A DNA stretch of 64,000 nt from Cymbidium sinense. Its lineage: Eukaryota; Streptophyta; Magnoliopsida; Asparagales; Orchidaceae. This document shows positions 23,001-33,734 of the stretch, piece by piece. The notes under the pieces were generated by a model. It was not told the origin of the DNA and made no database searches. It was given only the letters and a program-made list of their open reading frames with translations. Where the stretch lies: NCBI GenBank assembly GCA_021442155.1, contig CM038229.1:93839716-93903715 (forward strand), in the 5' to 3' direction. The position numbers and the translations under genes are program-made. Each line of letters opens with the position of its first letter. Within the stretch, counting starts at the first letter, position 1.

Positions 23001-23280
23001 TTTTTTTAAATTAAGTAAACCGGTAGGTTTAGGTTTATTTAGTTTACATAGTTTATTTTTTACTTATTTTAGTTTATTTTATTTTTTATTTTTATTTAGG
23101 TTTATTATTTATTTTTGTTTAATTTTGTTTATTTATTTATTGTTTGTTTATTTTTTGTTTATTTAATTTAGTTTAGGTTTTTTATTTTTGTTTATTTTTA
23201 GTTTTTGGTTTATGTTTAGGTTTATTTTTTAGTTGAGGTTTATTTTTTTTTTATTTTTTAGCTTAACTTTAGGTTTTATG
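23001..23280 (+). repeat. T-rich higher-order repeat, truncated
   Basis: Starts with ttaagtaaaccggtagg; about 280 bases. Similar in extent to 13,931-14,180. Confidence 0.75.
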
Positions 23281-23565
23281 CTTTAGGTTAGCTCTTTAGG
23301 GTTTAGTGTGGTTGGTTTAGGGTTTAGGGTTTAGGTTTTGTGATTTTGGGTTTGGGTAGGCTTTAGGCTTTAGGACTTAGGGTTTTATGGTTTTAGGGTA
23401 GGGTTTAGGGTTTAGTAGTTTGGGTTTAGGGTTTAGGGTTTGGGTTTGGGATTTAGGATTTAGGGTTGGAGGTTTGGGTTGGGTTATTTAGGATTTTTAA
23501 TTTTTTAGGGTTTAGGGTTTAGGGTTTAGGTTTTAGGTTTAGGTTTAGTTTTGATTAGGTTTATT
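23281..23565 (+). repeat. Telomere-like array
   Basis: Degenerate TTTAGGG with many TTTGGG variants. No other content. Confidence 0.9.
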
Positions 23566-24372
23566 TTTAAATTAAATAAACTATTAGGTTTAGATTTTTT
23601 TAGTTTATTTAATTTATTTTATTTTTTATTTTTATTTAGGTTTACTTTAAAATTTTTATTTAGTTTATTTTATTTATTTTAGGTTTATTTATTTCAGTTT
23701 AGGTTTTTATTTTAGTTTATTTTTAGGTTTAGGTGTAGGTTTATGTTTATTTTTTAGTTTAGTTTCATTTTTATTTTATTTTTTTAGTTTAGGTTTTATT
23801 TTTTTATTTTTAGGTTTAAGTTTAGGTTCTTATTTTAGTTTTTTTAGGTTTAGGTTTTGGGTTATTATTTTAGGTTTATTATACAGTTTTATTTTTTAGT
23901 TTAGGTTTGATTTATTTTTAGTTCACTTTATTTTATTTAGTTTAGGGTTTAGGTTTAGTTTATTTTAGGTTTAGGTTTAGGTTTATTTATTTTAGTTTAG
24001 TTTATTTAAGTTTAGGTTTAGGTTTATTTTATTTTGTTTATTTTTGTTTTAGGTTTTATTTTTTATTTATTTTTAGGTTTAGGTTTTTATTTAGTTTTTA
24101 TTTTTTTTCATTTTAGGTTTATTTTATTTTTATTTATCATTTAGTTTTATTTTATTTAGGTATTTTATTTTTAGGTTTATTTTATTTTTTAGTTTAGTTT
24201 AGGTTTTTATTTATTTTATTTTAGTTTAGTTTTTATTTTATTTTATTTTATTTTAGGTTTAGGTTTAGGTTTATGTTTAGATTTAGGTTTTAGTTTAGAT
24301 TTTTATTTTATTTAGGTTTAGGTTTTTATATTTATTTTATTTTTAGGTTTTATTTAGTTTAGGTTTAGGTTT
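23566..24372 (+). repeat. T-rich higher-order repeat, full unit
   Basis: Diverged anchor (ttaaataaactattagg) at 23,570, the same variant as the unit at 2640. Usual word order to about 24,372. Supports pairing of the two regions. Confidence 0.77.
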
Positions 24373-24549
24373 TTTAGTTTCTAGAGTTTAAGGATTTAGG
24401 GTTTAGGGTTTAGGGTTTGTGGTATAGAATTGTACGTTTTAGGGTTTAGGGTTAAGTTTTTATTATTATTATTATTTTTATTTTTAGGGTTTAGGGTTTA
24501 GGGTTTAGCTTTTAGGTTTAGGATTCAGTTTTTAGTTTAGGGTTTAGCA
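24373..24549 (+). repeat. Telomere-like array
   Basis: Degenerate TTTAGGG with an ATTATTATTATT stretch near 24,460, as at 3510. Confidence 0.9.
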
Positions 24550-24992
24550 TTTTTGTTTTTTTTTGAACAGTGAATAAATTCATATTCAACATTTCTTCTT
24601 TTCGATTTCAACAACCAAGTAACACACCAGGTTTCCTAAGACTGAAGCGATGACATAGATTAAGAATGAGCTTGCTTAAAGCAAATCAAAAACCCTAGAT
24701 AACTAGAACAATATCTTCTGCAAAGACAGTTCCATAAGCAGCAAATCAGATCGGTTGTTCTTCAATTTCTCTAGTTCCCATTAGAACCACCCCAGGGCTC
24801 TCGAGTAGCGGGATCCACCATCATATCTCTGATCACTCCCTCCGCCACCACCATGCTTGTAACCTTCATCGCTCCTCCTGCCTCCATAACCACCACTGCT
24901 CTAACCACCATCTCCATATCCACCAGCACCTCCATATCCCCACCCACCATCATGATAACACCGCCTCCTCCATCCACCTTCTACACATTCTT
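24550..24992 (-). pseudogene. GR-RBP 3'-end fragment, copy 8
   Basis: Long T-run, then 3' UTR and tail ending GGSNGN with TAG (in place of Trp) and the downstream natural TGA. Most of the LDGRNITVNQAQSR stretch is deleted: the edge codons join the Gly-rich part almost directly. The remaining frame is open but shifted for much of its length. Positional counterpart of copy 2 in the proposed duplication. Confidence 0.86.
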
Positions 24993-25668
24993 ATGGTTTA
25001 TGTTTAAGTTTAGGTTTATTAGGTTATAGGGTTTAGGTTTATTTTTTAATTTATTTAATTACTTTAGGTTTAGGTTAAGGGTTTGGGGTTTAGATGTAGG
25101 CTTTAGTGTTATGGTTTAGGGTTTAGGTTTTAGGGTTTATGGTTTTAGTGTTTATGCTTTTATTTTAGGTTGGGGGGTTTAGGGTTTTTTATGGTTTAGG
25201 TTTTAGGGTGTTGGGGTTTAGGGTTGGGTTTAGGGTTTTAGGTTTATGTTTAGGGTTTAGAGTTTAGGGTTAGTTTTAGGGTTAAAGGTTTAATGTTTAT
25301 AGTTTAGTGTTTAGGGTTTAGGATTTAGGATTTAGGATTTTTTTAAAAAAAATAAGTAAACTGGTAGGTTTAGGTTTATTTAATTCCAGGTTTAGGGTTT
25401 GTGGTTTATGCATTTATTTAGGTTTGTGGTTGGTTTAGGTAGGGTTTAGAGTTTAGGGAATAGGGTTTTTTAGGGTTTAGGGTTTAGGGTTATAAGTTTA
25501 GTGTTATAGGTTTAATGGTTTAGGGTTTAGGGTTAGTTTTAGGTTTTAGAGTTTAGGCTTAAGGATTTTCTTATTTTTTTTGGGTTCCAGGTTTAGGGTT
25601 TAAGATTTAGGTTTTAGGTTTAGGGTTGAGGTTTTAGCTTAGTGTTTAAGGTTTTTATTTTTATTTTA
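24993..25668 (+). repeat. Telomere-like array with T-rich stub
   Basis: Degenerate TTTAGGG with the shared flank in the first 90 bases. A T-rich stub of about 50 bases with the anchor aataagtaaactggtagg lies at about 25,336-25,385. The same arrangement (stub only) occurs between copies 2 and 3. Confidence 0.88.
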
Positions 25669-26157
25669 TTTTTTTAAGAATAACAAATACAGATTCAACA
25701 TTTCTTCTTTTCGATTTCATCAACCTAGTAACAAACCAAGTTTTCTAAGAAACAAGTGATGACATAGATAAAAAATGAGCATACATAGGGCAAATCAAGA
25801 ACCCTAGATAACTAGAATAGTCTCTATCTTAAAGACACAGTCCATAAGTTGCATATCAAATCGACCATTCTCCAATTTCTCTAGTACCCATCAGAACGAC
25901 CATAGCCTCTCGAGTAGCGGGATCCACCATCATATCCCTGATCTATCCCTCCACCACCACCAAGGCTGTAACCATCATCGCTCCTCCCACCTCCATAATC
26001 ACCACTACTCTGAACCCCACCTCCATATCCACCTAGCACCTCCTGATCCCGCACCACCGCTACGATAACCACCACCTCCACCTTCTCCTTCACTGCCTGA
26101 TCTAGACTGAGCCTGCTTGACGGTGATGTTCCTGCCATCAAGGTTCTTCCCATTCTT
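25669..26157 (-). pseudogene. GR-RBP 3'-end fragment, copy 9
   Basis: Well preserved. The RRM end reads NGKNLDGRNITVKQAQSRSG with the ancestral-looking Lys codon and no stop. A single inserted base in the GSGGA region (about 26,035) shifts the frame. The second half is open in the other frame with GGYGGGVQSSGDYGGG, DDGYSLGGGGG, DQGYDGGSRYSRG and SDGY before TAG. The 3' UTR is complete and a short A-tail remains. Counterpart of copy 3. Confidence 0.9.
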
Positions 26158-26340
26158 GGGGTTTAGGTTTATTAGGTTTTACAATTTAGGTTTATTTTTT
26201 AATTTATTTAGTTACATTACATTTAAGTTTAGGGTTTAGGGTTTAGGGTTTAGGGTTTAGGGTTAAGGGTTTAGGGTTGTATTTTTAGGGTTTAAGGTTT
26301 AGGATTTATAATTTAGGGTTTAGGATTTATTATTTTGGGT
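26158..26340 (+). repeat. Telomere-like block with conserved flank
   Basis: The flank word (TTTTTTAATTTATTTAGTTAC) lies within 70 bases of the GR-RBP edge, then degenerate TTTAGGG. Confidence 0.9.
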
Positions 26341-27190
26341 TTTAATTAAAATAAATTAAGTAAACTGGTAGGTTTACGTTTATTTAATTTATTTATTTCA
26401 GTTTATTTTTTTTAATTTTATCAAGGCTTATTTTTTATTTTTTATTAAATTTAGTTTATTTATTTTAGGTTTATTTCTTTAGTTGTTTTTATTTTAGTTT
26501 TAGGTTTATGTTTAGGTTTAGGGTTTATTTCTTTATTATTTTACTTTATTTTATTTTATTTTTATTTAGGTTTATCTTTATTATTATTTAGTTTAGTATG
26601 TTTATTTTTGCAGATTTTTTATTTTAGTTTATTTTTTAGGTTTAGTTTTAGACATATTTTAGTTTAGTTTTATTTTATTTTAGGTTTTAGTTTAGGTTTT
26701 ATTTTCTTTTAGGTTTAGGTTTTATTTTATTTTCTTAGTTTTAGATTTTTAGGTTTATATTTAAGTTTTATTTTTAATTTAGTTTAGATTTATTTTTAGT
26801 CATTTTATTTAGTTACTAGTTTAGGTTTTAAGTTTAATTATTTGTTTAGGTTTTATGTATTTATTTTTTATTTTAGTTTAGTTTTATTTATTTTTTTAGG
26901 TTTAGGTTTTATAGTTTTAGGTTTTATTTTTTTTATTTTTTTTAGGTTTTATCTTAGGTCTATTTTTAGGTTAGGTTTTTATTTAGTTTTAATTTTATTT
27001 ATTTTAAGTTTATTATATTTTATTTTATGTTTAGTTCTTCTTTATTTAGTTTTATTTTATTTTGTTAAGTTTAAGTTTTAATTATTTTTTTATTTTAATT
27101 TTCTTAAGTTTAGTTTAGGTTTTATTTTATGTTTTTTATTTTATCTTATATTAGATTTTTTTATTTTCTTATTTTGTTTTAATTTAGTAG
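26341..27190 (+). repeat. T-rich higher-order repeat, full unit
   Basis: Anchor attaagtaaactggtagg at about 26,355; about 0.85 kb. An 80-residue Phe/Leu-rich open frame inside is compositional. Confidence 0.75.
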
Positions 27191-27350
27191 GTTTGAGGGT
27201 TTGGTTTATTAGTTTTAGGTTTAGGGTTTTGGGGTTAGGGTTTAGGATTTATGGTTTAGGGTTGGGGTTTTTAGAGTTTTAGGGTTTAGGGTTTAATGTT
27301 TAGGGTTTGTGGTTGATTTAGGTTTAGTTGAGGTTTTAGTGTTTTTTAGG
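27191..27350 (+). repeat. Telomere-like array
   Basis: Degenerate TTTAGGG leading into GR-RBP copy 10. Confidence 0.88.
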
Positions 27351-27678
27351 GTTTTTTTTTTTTTTTTTAAGAGAGAACAAATGATTCAACATTTCTTCTT
27401 TTTTATTTCATCAACCAAGTAACACACCAAGTTTTTTAAGACACAAGTGACATCATAGATAAAAAATGAGAATGCATATTCACCAACACTTCCAGATCAC
27501 CCACCATAGCTCCTCCCGCCTCCATAACCACCACTGCCTCGACCACCACCTCCATATCCACCAACACCTTCAGATTCCCCACCACTAACCGCCACCTCCA
27601 CCTTCACCTCCACCACCAGATCTAGACTTAGCCTGGTTGATGGTGATGTTCCTATCATCATGGTTCTGTCCATTCTTA
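27351..27678 (-). pseudogene. GR-RBP 3'-end fragment, copy 10 (rearranged subtype)
   Basis: Eighteen-base T-run, shortened 3' UTR and displaced Gly-rich segment, as in copies 4 and 5. The RRM end reads NGQN, then DDRNITINQAKSRSGGGGEGGGG, with a stop about 30 codons in and no natural C-terminus. Counterpart of copy 4 in the proposed duplication. Confidence 0.85.
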
Positions 27679-28851
27679 GGGTTTAGGTTTATCTATTTGT
27701 TTAGGTTTGTGGATTTAGGTTTAGATTTGTGTTTAAGTTTTTTTTTCAATTAAGTAAACCTGGATTTTAGTTTATTTAGATATTTAGTATATTTTATTTA
27801 TTTAGTTTACTTTATTTCTTTTTATTTTTAGGTTTATTTTTTATTTAGTTTAATTTATTTATTTTGTTTATTTAGTTTAGTTTAGGTCTTATTTTAGTTA
27901 ATTTTTAGTTTAGGTTTAGGTTTTTAGTTTAGTTTTTTTTTATTATATTTTAAGTTTAGGTTTTATTTATTTTAGGTTTAGGTTTAGGTTTATTTTATTT
28001 TATATTTTATTAGGTTTTTGGTTTTAGGTTTATTTTAGGTTTTATTTTTGTTTAGTTTAGGTTTATTTTAACCCATTGTATTATTTTATTTAGTTTAGTT
28101 TTAGTTTATTTTTTTAGCTTTTGTTTAGGTTTTATTTATTTTAGTTTAGTTATTTAATTAGTTTAGGTTTATTTTATTTGGTTTTATTTTATTTATTTTA
28201 TTGTAAGTTTTAAAGTTTAGGTTTTTTATTTTACATTTATTTTATTTATTTTTTTTTAGTTTAGGTTTCATTAAGTTTTATTTTAGTTTATTTTGGTTTA
28301 TTTTATTTTATTTTATTTATGTTTTATTCCAGTTTATTTATTTTAGTTAGGTTTTATTTATTTTATTTATTAAATTACTTTTATTTTATTTTTTTAGGTT
28401 TAGTTTAGGTTTTTTTTTATTTTATTTTGTTTTATGTTTATTTATTTATTTTATTTTTTTAGTTTTATTTACTGAGGTTTATGTTTTAGCTTTTTTTTTG
28501 TGGTTTTTTACTGATTTAATCTTTGTATTTGGGTTTAGGGTTTAGGATTTAGTTTTTATTTTTTTATTTTATTTTCTTTTTAGGTTTAGGATTTATATTA
28601 GGTTTTTATTTTATTTTATTTTTCTTGGTTTATGTTTATTTAATTATTTTTTTAGTTTTATTTAGTTTAGGTTTAGGTTTTTAGCTTTTTAGGGTTTAGG
28701 GTTTTGGTTTAGTTGAGGGTTTAAGATTTAGGGTTTAAGTTTTTATATGGTTTGCTTTATTTTAGGTTGTGGGTTTAGGGTTTATATTTTGGTATTTTAT
28801 TTTGGGTTTAAGTTTTAGGTCTAGGGTTCTTGTTTTAGTTTAGGGTTTAGG
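27679..28851 (+). repeat. T-rich higher-order repeat within TTTAGGG
   Basis: Anchor ttaagtaaacctgg at about 27,747, T-rich sequence to about 28,690, then TTTAGGG to the next GR-RBP copy. From about 28 kb onward the repeat words are more irregular than elsewhere. Confidence 0.7.
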
Positions 28852-29275
28852 GTTTTTGGTTTTTTTAAGAGAACAAATTCAGATTGAAAATTTCTTCTAT
28901 TCGATTTCATCAACCAAGTAGCACACAAAGTTTTCTAAGACACAAGTGACAACATAGATAAAAAATGAGCACGCATAGAGCAAATCAAAACCCTAGATAA
29001 CTAGAACCAACTTTGATGTAAAGACATAATTCCATAGATCGATGATTTTAGTTTTTTTCATGTTCCCATCAAAACACCCCACTGGTAGTCGATCCACCAT
29101 CATATCCTCATCTCCCTCCACCACCACCACGTGTCATCGCCTCCTCCTCCCGCCTCCATAACCACAACCGCCTAGCATTTATCCACCCTCAAGATCCTCC
29201 ACAACCACTATGATAACCGCTTCTCCTTCACCCACCAGATCTTGATTAGTTTGATGTTGATGTTCTGTGTCTGTG
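28852..29275 (-). pseudogene. GR-RBP 3'-end fragment, copy 11 (indel-rich)
   Basis: 3' UTR, Gly-rich tail and RRM-end region are recognisable, but many one- and two-base losses are scattered through them, more than in any other copy. The usual sharp edge with CTTAGGG is replaced by a GTGTCTGTG stretch. Either an older copy or poorer consensus. Confidence 0.75.
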
Positions 29276-31512
29276 TTTTTTTTAAGGTTTAGCTTTAGCT
29301 TTAGGTTTATTGTGTGGTTGGGATTATTTTTAATTTATTTTTTTATAGTTTAGGTTTATGGTTTATGGTTTAGGTGGTTAGGATTTAGGTTTAGGGTTTG
29401 GGGTTGTGTGTAGAGGGTTATTTAGGGTTTAGAGAAAATTAGGGTTTAGATTTAGGGTTTAGGGCTGGGTTAGTCTTTTGGGCATGTGAACAGGTGTAGG
29501 GTTTAGGTAGGTTTAGGCAGATTTTTTGAGTGTAGGTTTAGTTATTTTATTTATTTTTTATTTTATATTTAGTTTATTTTTATTTTATTTAGTTTATTTT
29601 TTATTTTATTTTAGGTTTTTATTTTAGTTTAATTTTAGATTGGTTTATGATTTTAATTTAGTTTTATTTTTCTTTATCTTAGGTTTAGATTTTATTTTAT
29701 TTAGTTTAGTTTATTTTTATTTTTTTTAGAGGTTTTAGTTTTTATTTTAGGTATATCATTAGGTTTTATTTTAGTTAGGTTTAAGTTTTTTTAATTTATT
29801 TTATTTAGTTTAGTGATATGATTAATATTTTTTATTTAGGTTTTATTTAATTTAGTTTAATTTAATTTAGATTTATGTTTACTATATTTATTTAGTTTTT
29901 TTAGTTTTAGGTATTTTTTATTTATTAGTTTATTTTTAGGTTTAAGTTTATTTAGTTTTATTTAGTTTATTTTTTTATTTTATTTACATTTTATTTTAGG
30001 TTTATTTTTATTTATTATAGTTTAGGTTTTATTTATTTTATTTTAATTTAGTTTATTTTTAGTTTATTTTCTTTTTAGTTTAGGTTTAGTTTAGTTTAGT
30101 TATTTATATTTATATTTTATTTAGGTTCATATTTTATATTTTATTATTTTTTATTTATTTTTTATTATTTTAAGGTTGTGGTGGGTTTAGTGTCACTGGT
30201 TGGGTAGGATTTAGGTTTTGAGTTTTAGGATTTAGGTGTATTTGTGGATTTGGTTTAGGACATTTTAAAAAAAGTGGTTTAGTGGTATGAGCCAGGTTTA
30301 GGATTTAGGGTTTGTGATTTAGTGAAGTTTTAGGGTTTAGTTTTATTTTATTTTATTTATTTTCCATTTGTTTTTAATTAATTAAACTGTAGGTTTAGGT
30401 TTATTTAGTATATTTCTATTTATTTTAGTTAATTTTTTTATATTATTTATTTATTTTTATTTTATTTATTTAACTTTTTTTTTATTTTAGTTTAATTTAT
30501 TTTAGTTTCTTTTTAGGTTTAGGTTTATTTTAGTTAATTTATTTTAATTTATTTTTTTTAGGTTTAGTTTAGTGTTTACTATTTTTTAAGTAGTTATAAA
30601 TTTTATTTTAGTTTATTTTGTATATTTTTAGTTTAGTTTATTTATTTATTTTATATTTTGGTTTTGGTTTTATTTAGCTTTTAGGTTTAGGTTTAGGTTT
30701 TATTTATTTTAGTTTAGTTTATCTTAGTTTAGTTTAGGATTATTTCATTTTATTTTAGTTTAGGATTTTTTTTTTTTTAGTTTGTGTTTTATTTTTTGGA
30801 TTATTCTTTGGTTTAGATTTTATTTTATTCTGCCTGATTTTTATTTTATTTTAGGTTTTTTTTTTATTTTCTTAGTTTAGTTTAGGTTTTTATTGATTTT
30901 ATTTTAGTTTAGTTTTTAGTTTTTTATTTTATTTTATTTTTCAAGTTTTGGTTTAGGTTTTAGTTTATGTTTTTATTTTATTTTATTTTGGTTTAGGTTT
31001 TATTTATTTATTATATTTTTGGGTTTTTTTTTAGTTTAGATTAGGTTTTTAGCTTTTTTAGTTTTTTTTTATTTTAGGGTTTTAGGTTCTAGGTTTTTAT
31101 TCTCGTGTTTGTTTTAGATTTTGTCTTTTAGTTTTAGTTTGGGATTATTTTAGTTTATTTTATTTTATTTAGTTTAGTTTTTAGCTAGGTTTTATTTATT
31201 TTAGTTTAGTTTATCTTTAGTTTTAGATGCATTTTATTTATTTTATTTTATTTTAGTTTCTTGAGTTTTATTTTTATTTATTTTAAGTTTCTTTAGATTT
31301 AGGTTTTATTTAGTTTTATATTATTTTATTTTAGATTTATTTTAATTTTATTTTACGCTTAGTTTTATTTTATTTAGGTTTTATTCCATTTATTTTATTT
31401 TTAGTTTAGTTTATCATTTATTTTAGTTTATTTTATTTTATAATTAGTTTAGGTAGTTGATTTATTTTATTTTGGTAGTTTATTTAATATTTAGTATTTA
31501 GTAGGTTGTATT
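29276..31512 (+). repeat. Irregular T-rich and telomere-like sequence
   Basis: Mixture of TTTAGGG patches (29,276-29,545; 30,180-30,360) and T-rich sequence with one weak anchor (ttaattaaactgtagg at about 30,378). More irregular than other arrays. No gene, RNA or element seen. Confidence 0.65.
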
Positions 31513-31740
31513 TAAGCCCAGGGTCATTTTAGGACTAGGGTACTGGTAGCCAGGTGGCCTGTGATAACGAGGCTCAGTAGGCCCAGTAGTTAGTAGGTAG
31601 GGTCAGGCTCAGCCTTTTATGGTTTTCAGGGCTAGAGTAGATCTTAGGTTGGCCTAGTAGTCAGGGCAACCCAGGCCTGGGTCATAGTTGGCTCAGGCCT
31701 TTTAGGGCTCAGGGCCTTGGCCTAGGGTCTGGTTTTTAGT
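31513..31740. other. GC-rich island inside T-rich repeat
   Basis: About 230 bases of GC-rich sequence with repeated GGCTCAG, CCCAGG and AGGCCT-like words, bordered on both sides by T-rich array. No ORF or known element. Resembles the island at 2316-2490 in composition and some 8-mers. Confidence 0.6.
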
Positions 31741-32505
31741 AGAGTTTTAGGGTTTAGGTATGTTTTAACAGGTTTATAGTTTAGGTTTATATTTAGTTTA
31801 TTTATTTTATCTATTATTTTATAGGTTTATTTTTATTTTAATTTAGGATTATTATCTTTAGTTTATCATCTACTAGGTTTGGTTTAGGTATTTTATTTTA
31901 TTTTAGGTTTATGTTTATTTTACATAGGTTATTTTATTTTATTTTGGTTTAGTTTAGGTTTTATTTTTTTATTTAGGTATTTTTTTGTTTTAGGTTTAAG
32001 TTTATTTTGTTTTATTTTATTTCATTTAGTTTAGGGTTTAGTTTAGTTTTTAGGTTTAAGTTTTATTTATTTTAGTTTGGTTTATTTTATTTTGTTTATT
32101 TTAGGTTTTGGTTTTTTTTAGATTAAGGTTTAGGATTTATTTTTTATTTATTTTTAGGTTTTATTTTTATGTTTATTTTGTAAGTTTATTTATTTATTTA
32201 TTTATTTTTATTTTATTTTAGGTTTATTTTATTTTTATTTTAATTTAGTGTTTTATTCTTAGGTTTTATTTTATTTACTAGGTCTTTATTTATTTTATTT
32301 TTGTTTAGTTTTATTTTATTTTTTATTTTATTTTTAGGTTTAAGTTTAGTTTCTGCTTAGGTTTTCATTTATTTTATTTAGGTTTGTGGTTTTTTTTATT
32401 TATTTATTTTTTAGGTTTTATTTAGTTTAGGTTTAGGTTTGGATTTAGGGTAGATTTGGGGTTTAGGGTTTAAGGTTGTAGATTTTATGGATTGCTGCGC
32501 CATGG
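31741..32505 (+). repeat. T-rich repeat and short telomere-like tail
   Basis: T-rich words to about 32,430, then TTTAGGG-like sequence ending in a unique stretch (GATTGCTGCGCCATGG) next to LINE B. Confidence 0.7.
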
Positions 32506-33734
32506 TTTAGGTTTAGGTTAGCCTAACGCAGTGTTACAAAGAAGTCCACCCAAACAAGAAAAAGGGGGTCAGCTATAGCCAAGAGAGAAAAAACAAAGAA
32601 GGAGGAAACCAGAAATATAGGTCATAGAAAGAACACCAATAGGTTCCGATAATCAGTCACCAAAGGGGCAAGAAAATTGACCAAAATAGCCACCCCTCCA
32701 ACCAACCCAACAAGCCAATACAACCAACCAAACCAGCCAGCTAACATATCCTCCTAGTCAACCACCACAACAGCAGAAGACCCAAGTTTGTGTAAAGACC
32801 AATAGCAATCATCAAGCTAAAATCACTGAAGATAGCCAGGGAATAGGTAGAAGTAGACAGCAGCCACCAAACCCAACCAAGGCAAAAGAAAATCTAATCC
32901 AAGTAAGTAGAATAGCCAGCCAAAGAATAAAAGCTACAAATCCCAATAAGATAGACTATAAGCCAACCAATAGGAATAATAGCAATAAAGGCACCCAGCC
33001 AAGCCACCAACCCCTGAGGCCAACTAAGAGCCATAAAATAGCATTCAACTAGCCAATCCAGAATAATATCCAAACCCAAAGCCTCTGCAGCCAAGAGAAG
33101 AAGGCCAATATAGGAGGAGGTCAAAACCATAACCAAAAGAAACAAAACAAAATCAACAAAACCAACCACAAAGCCCTAGTCAAGAAAATAGAGAAAATAA
33201 TAGCCAACCAACAATTTCCACCATGCCAAAATCAAGCTAGATATAAACCACCAACAGCCCCCCAGATCAGTCACCAATAGAAAATGAAAAAGTAGCCAAC
33301 ATAGTTAGCCATCCAACCAACCCAACCAGCCAACCCAGCCAGCCGACAAAGCCACCCTATAAACCACCACAACAATAGATCCAACTCAAGTAAGTTAGCT
33401 AGTAGCATAGAAAAGAGGAAAAAGCCACACAGAAAGAAAAAACTACAACAGACATAGCCACAACCCAAAAAGAAGATATAAAAAATAGCCAAGGGAAAAT
33501 TAGTAAGCACCCAGCCATATAGATAGAAGCCACCAAGCTAAATAAACCAAAGCAACTCAGGCTGCACTTACAATAATCTCCGGGTACCAAAAACCAAGCC
33601 AATCTAAAAGTAAGAGATCGAAAACATAACCCAGCTCAGGACAAAGAGAGAAAATCATTAGATAACCATAACCAAAAGAGGGCTTAACAAGGGGAAACCA
33701 AAAGTAGAAGATCATCAAAAACAAAGCCAAGAAT
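32506..33734 (-). other. LINE B 3' region with hydrophobic frames
   Basis: Downstream of ORF2 on the sense strand. Hydrophobic open frames at 33,510-33,271 (79 codons) and 33,169-32,894 (91 codons) are rich in Leu, Phe, Trp, Gly and Val, with GWVGW and GLAGW-type words. Composition and position match the region in LINE A (GGTTGG-rich sense strand). No recognised domain. Confidence 0.55.

Noticed and set aside
26842..27081. Phe/Leu/Tyr-rich ORFs in T-rich repeats (also 7959-8141)
   Set aside because: TTT, TTA and TAT codons arise from composition; no conservation of frame between repeat units.
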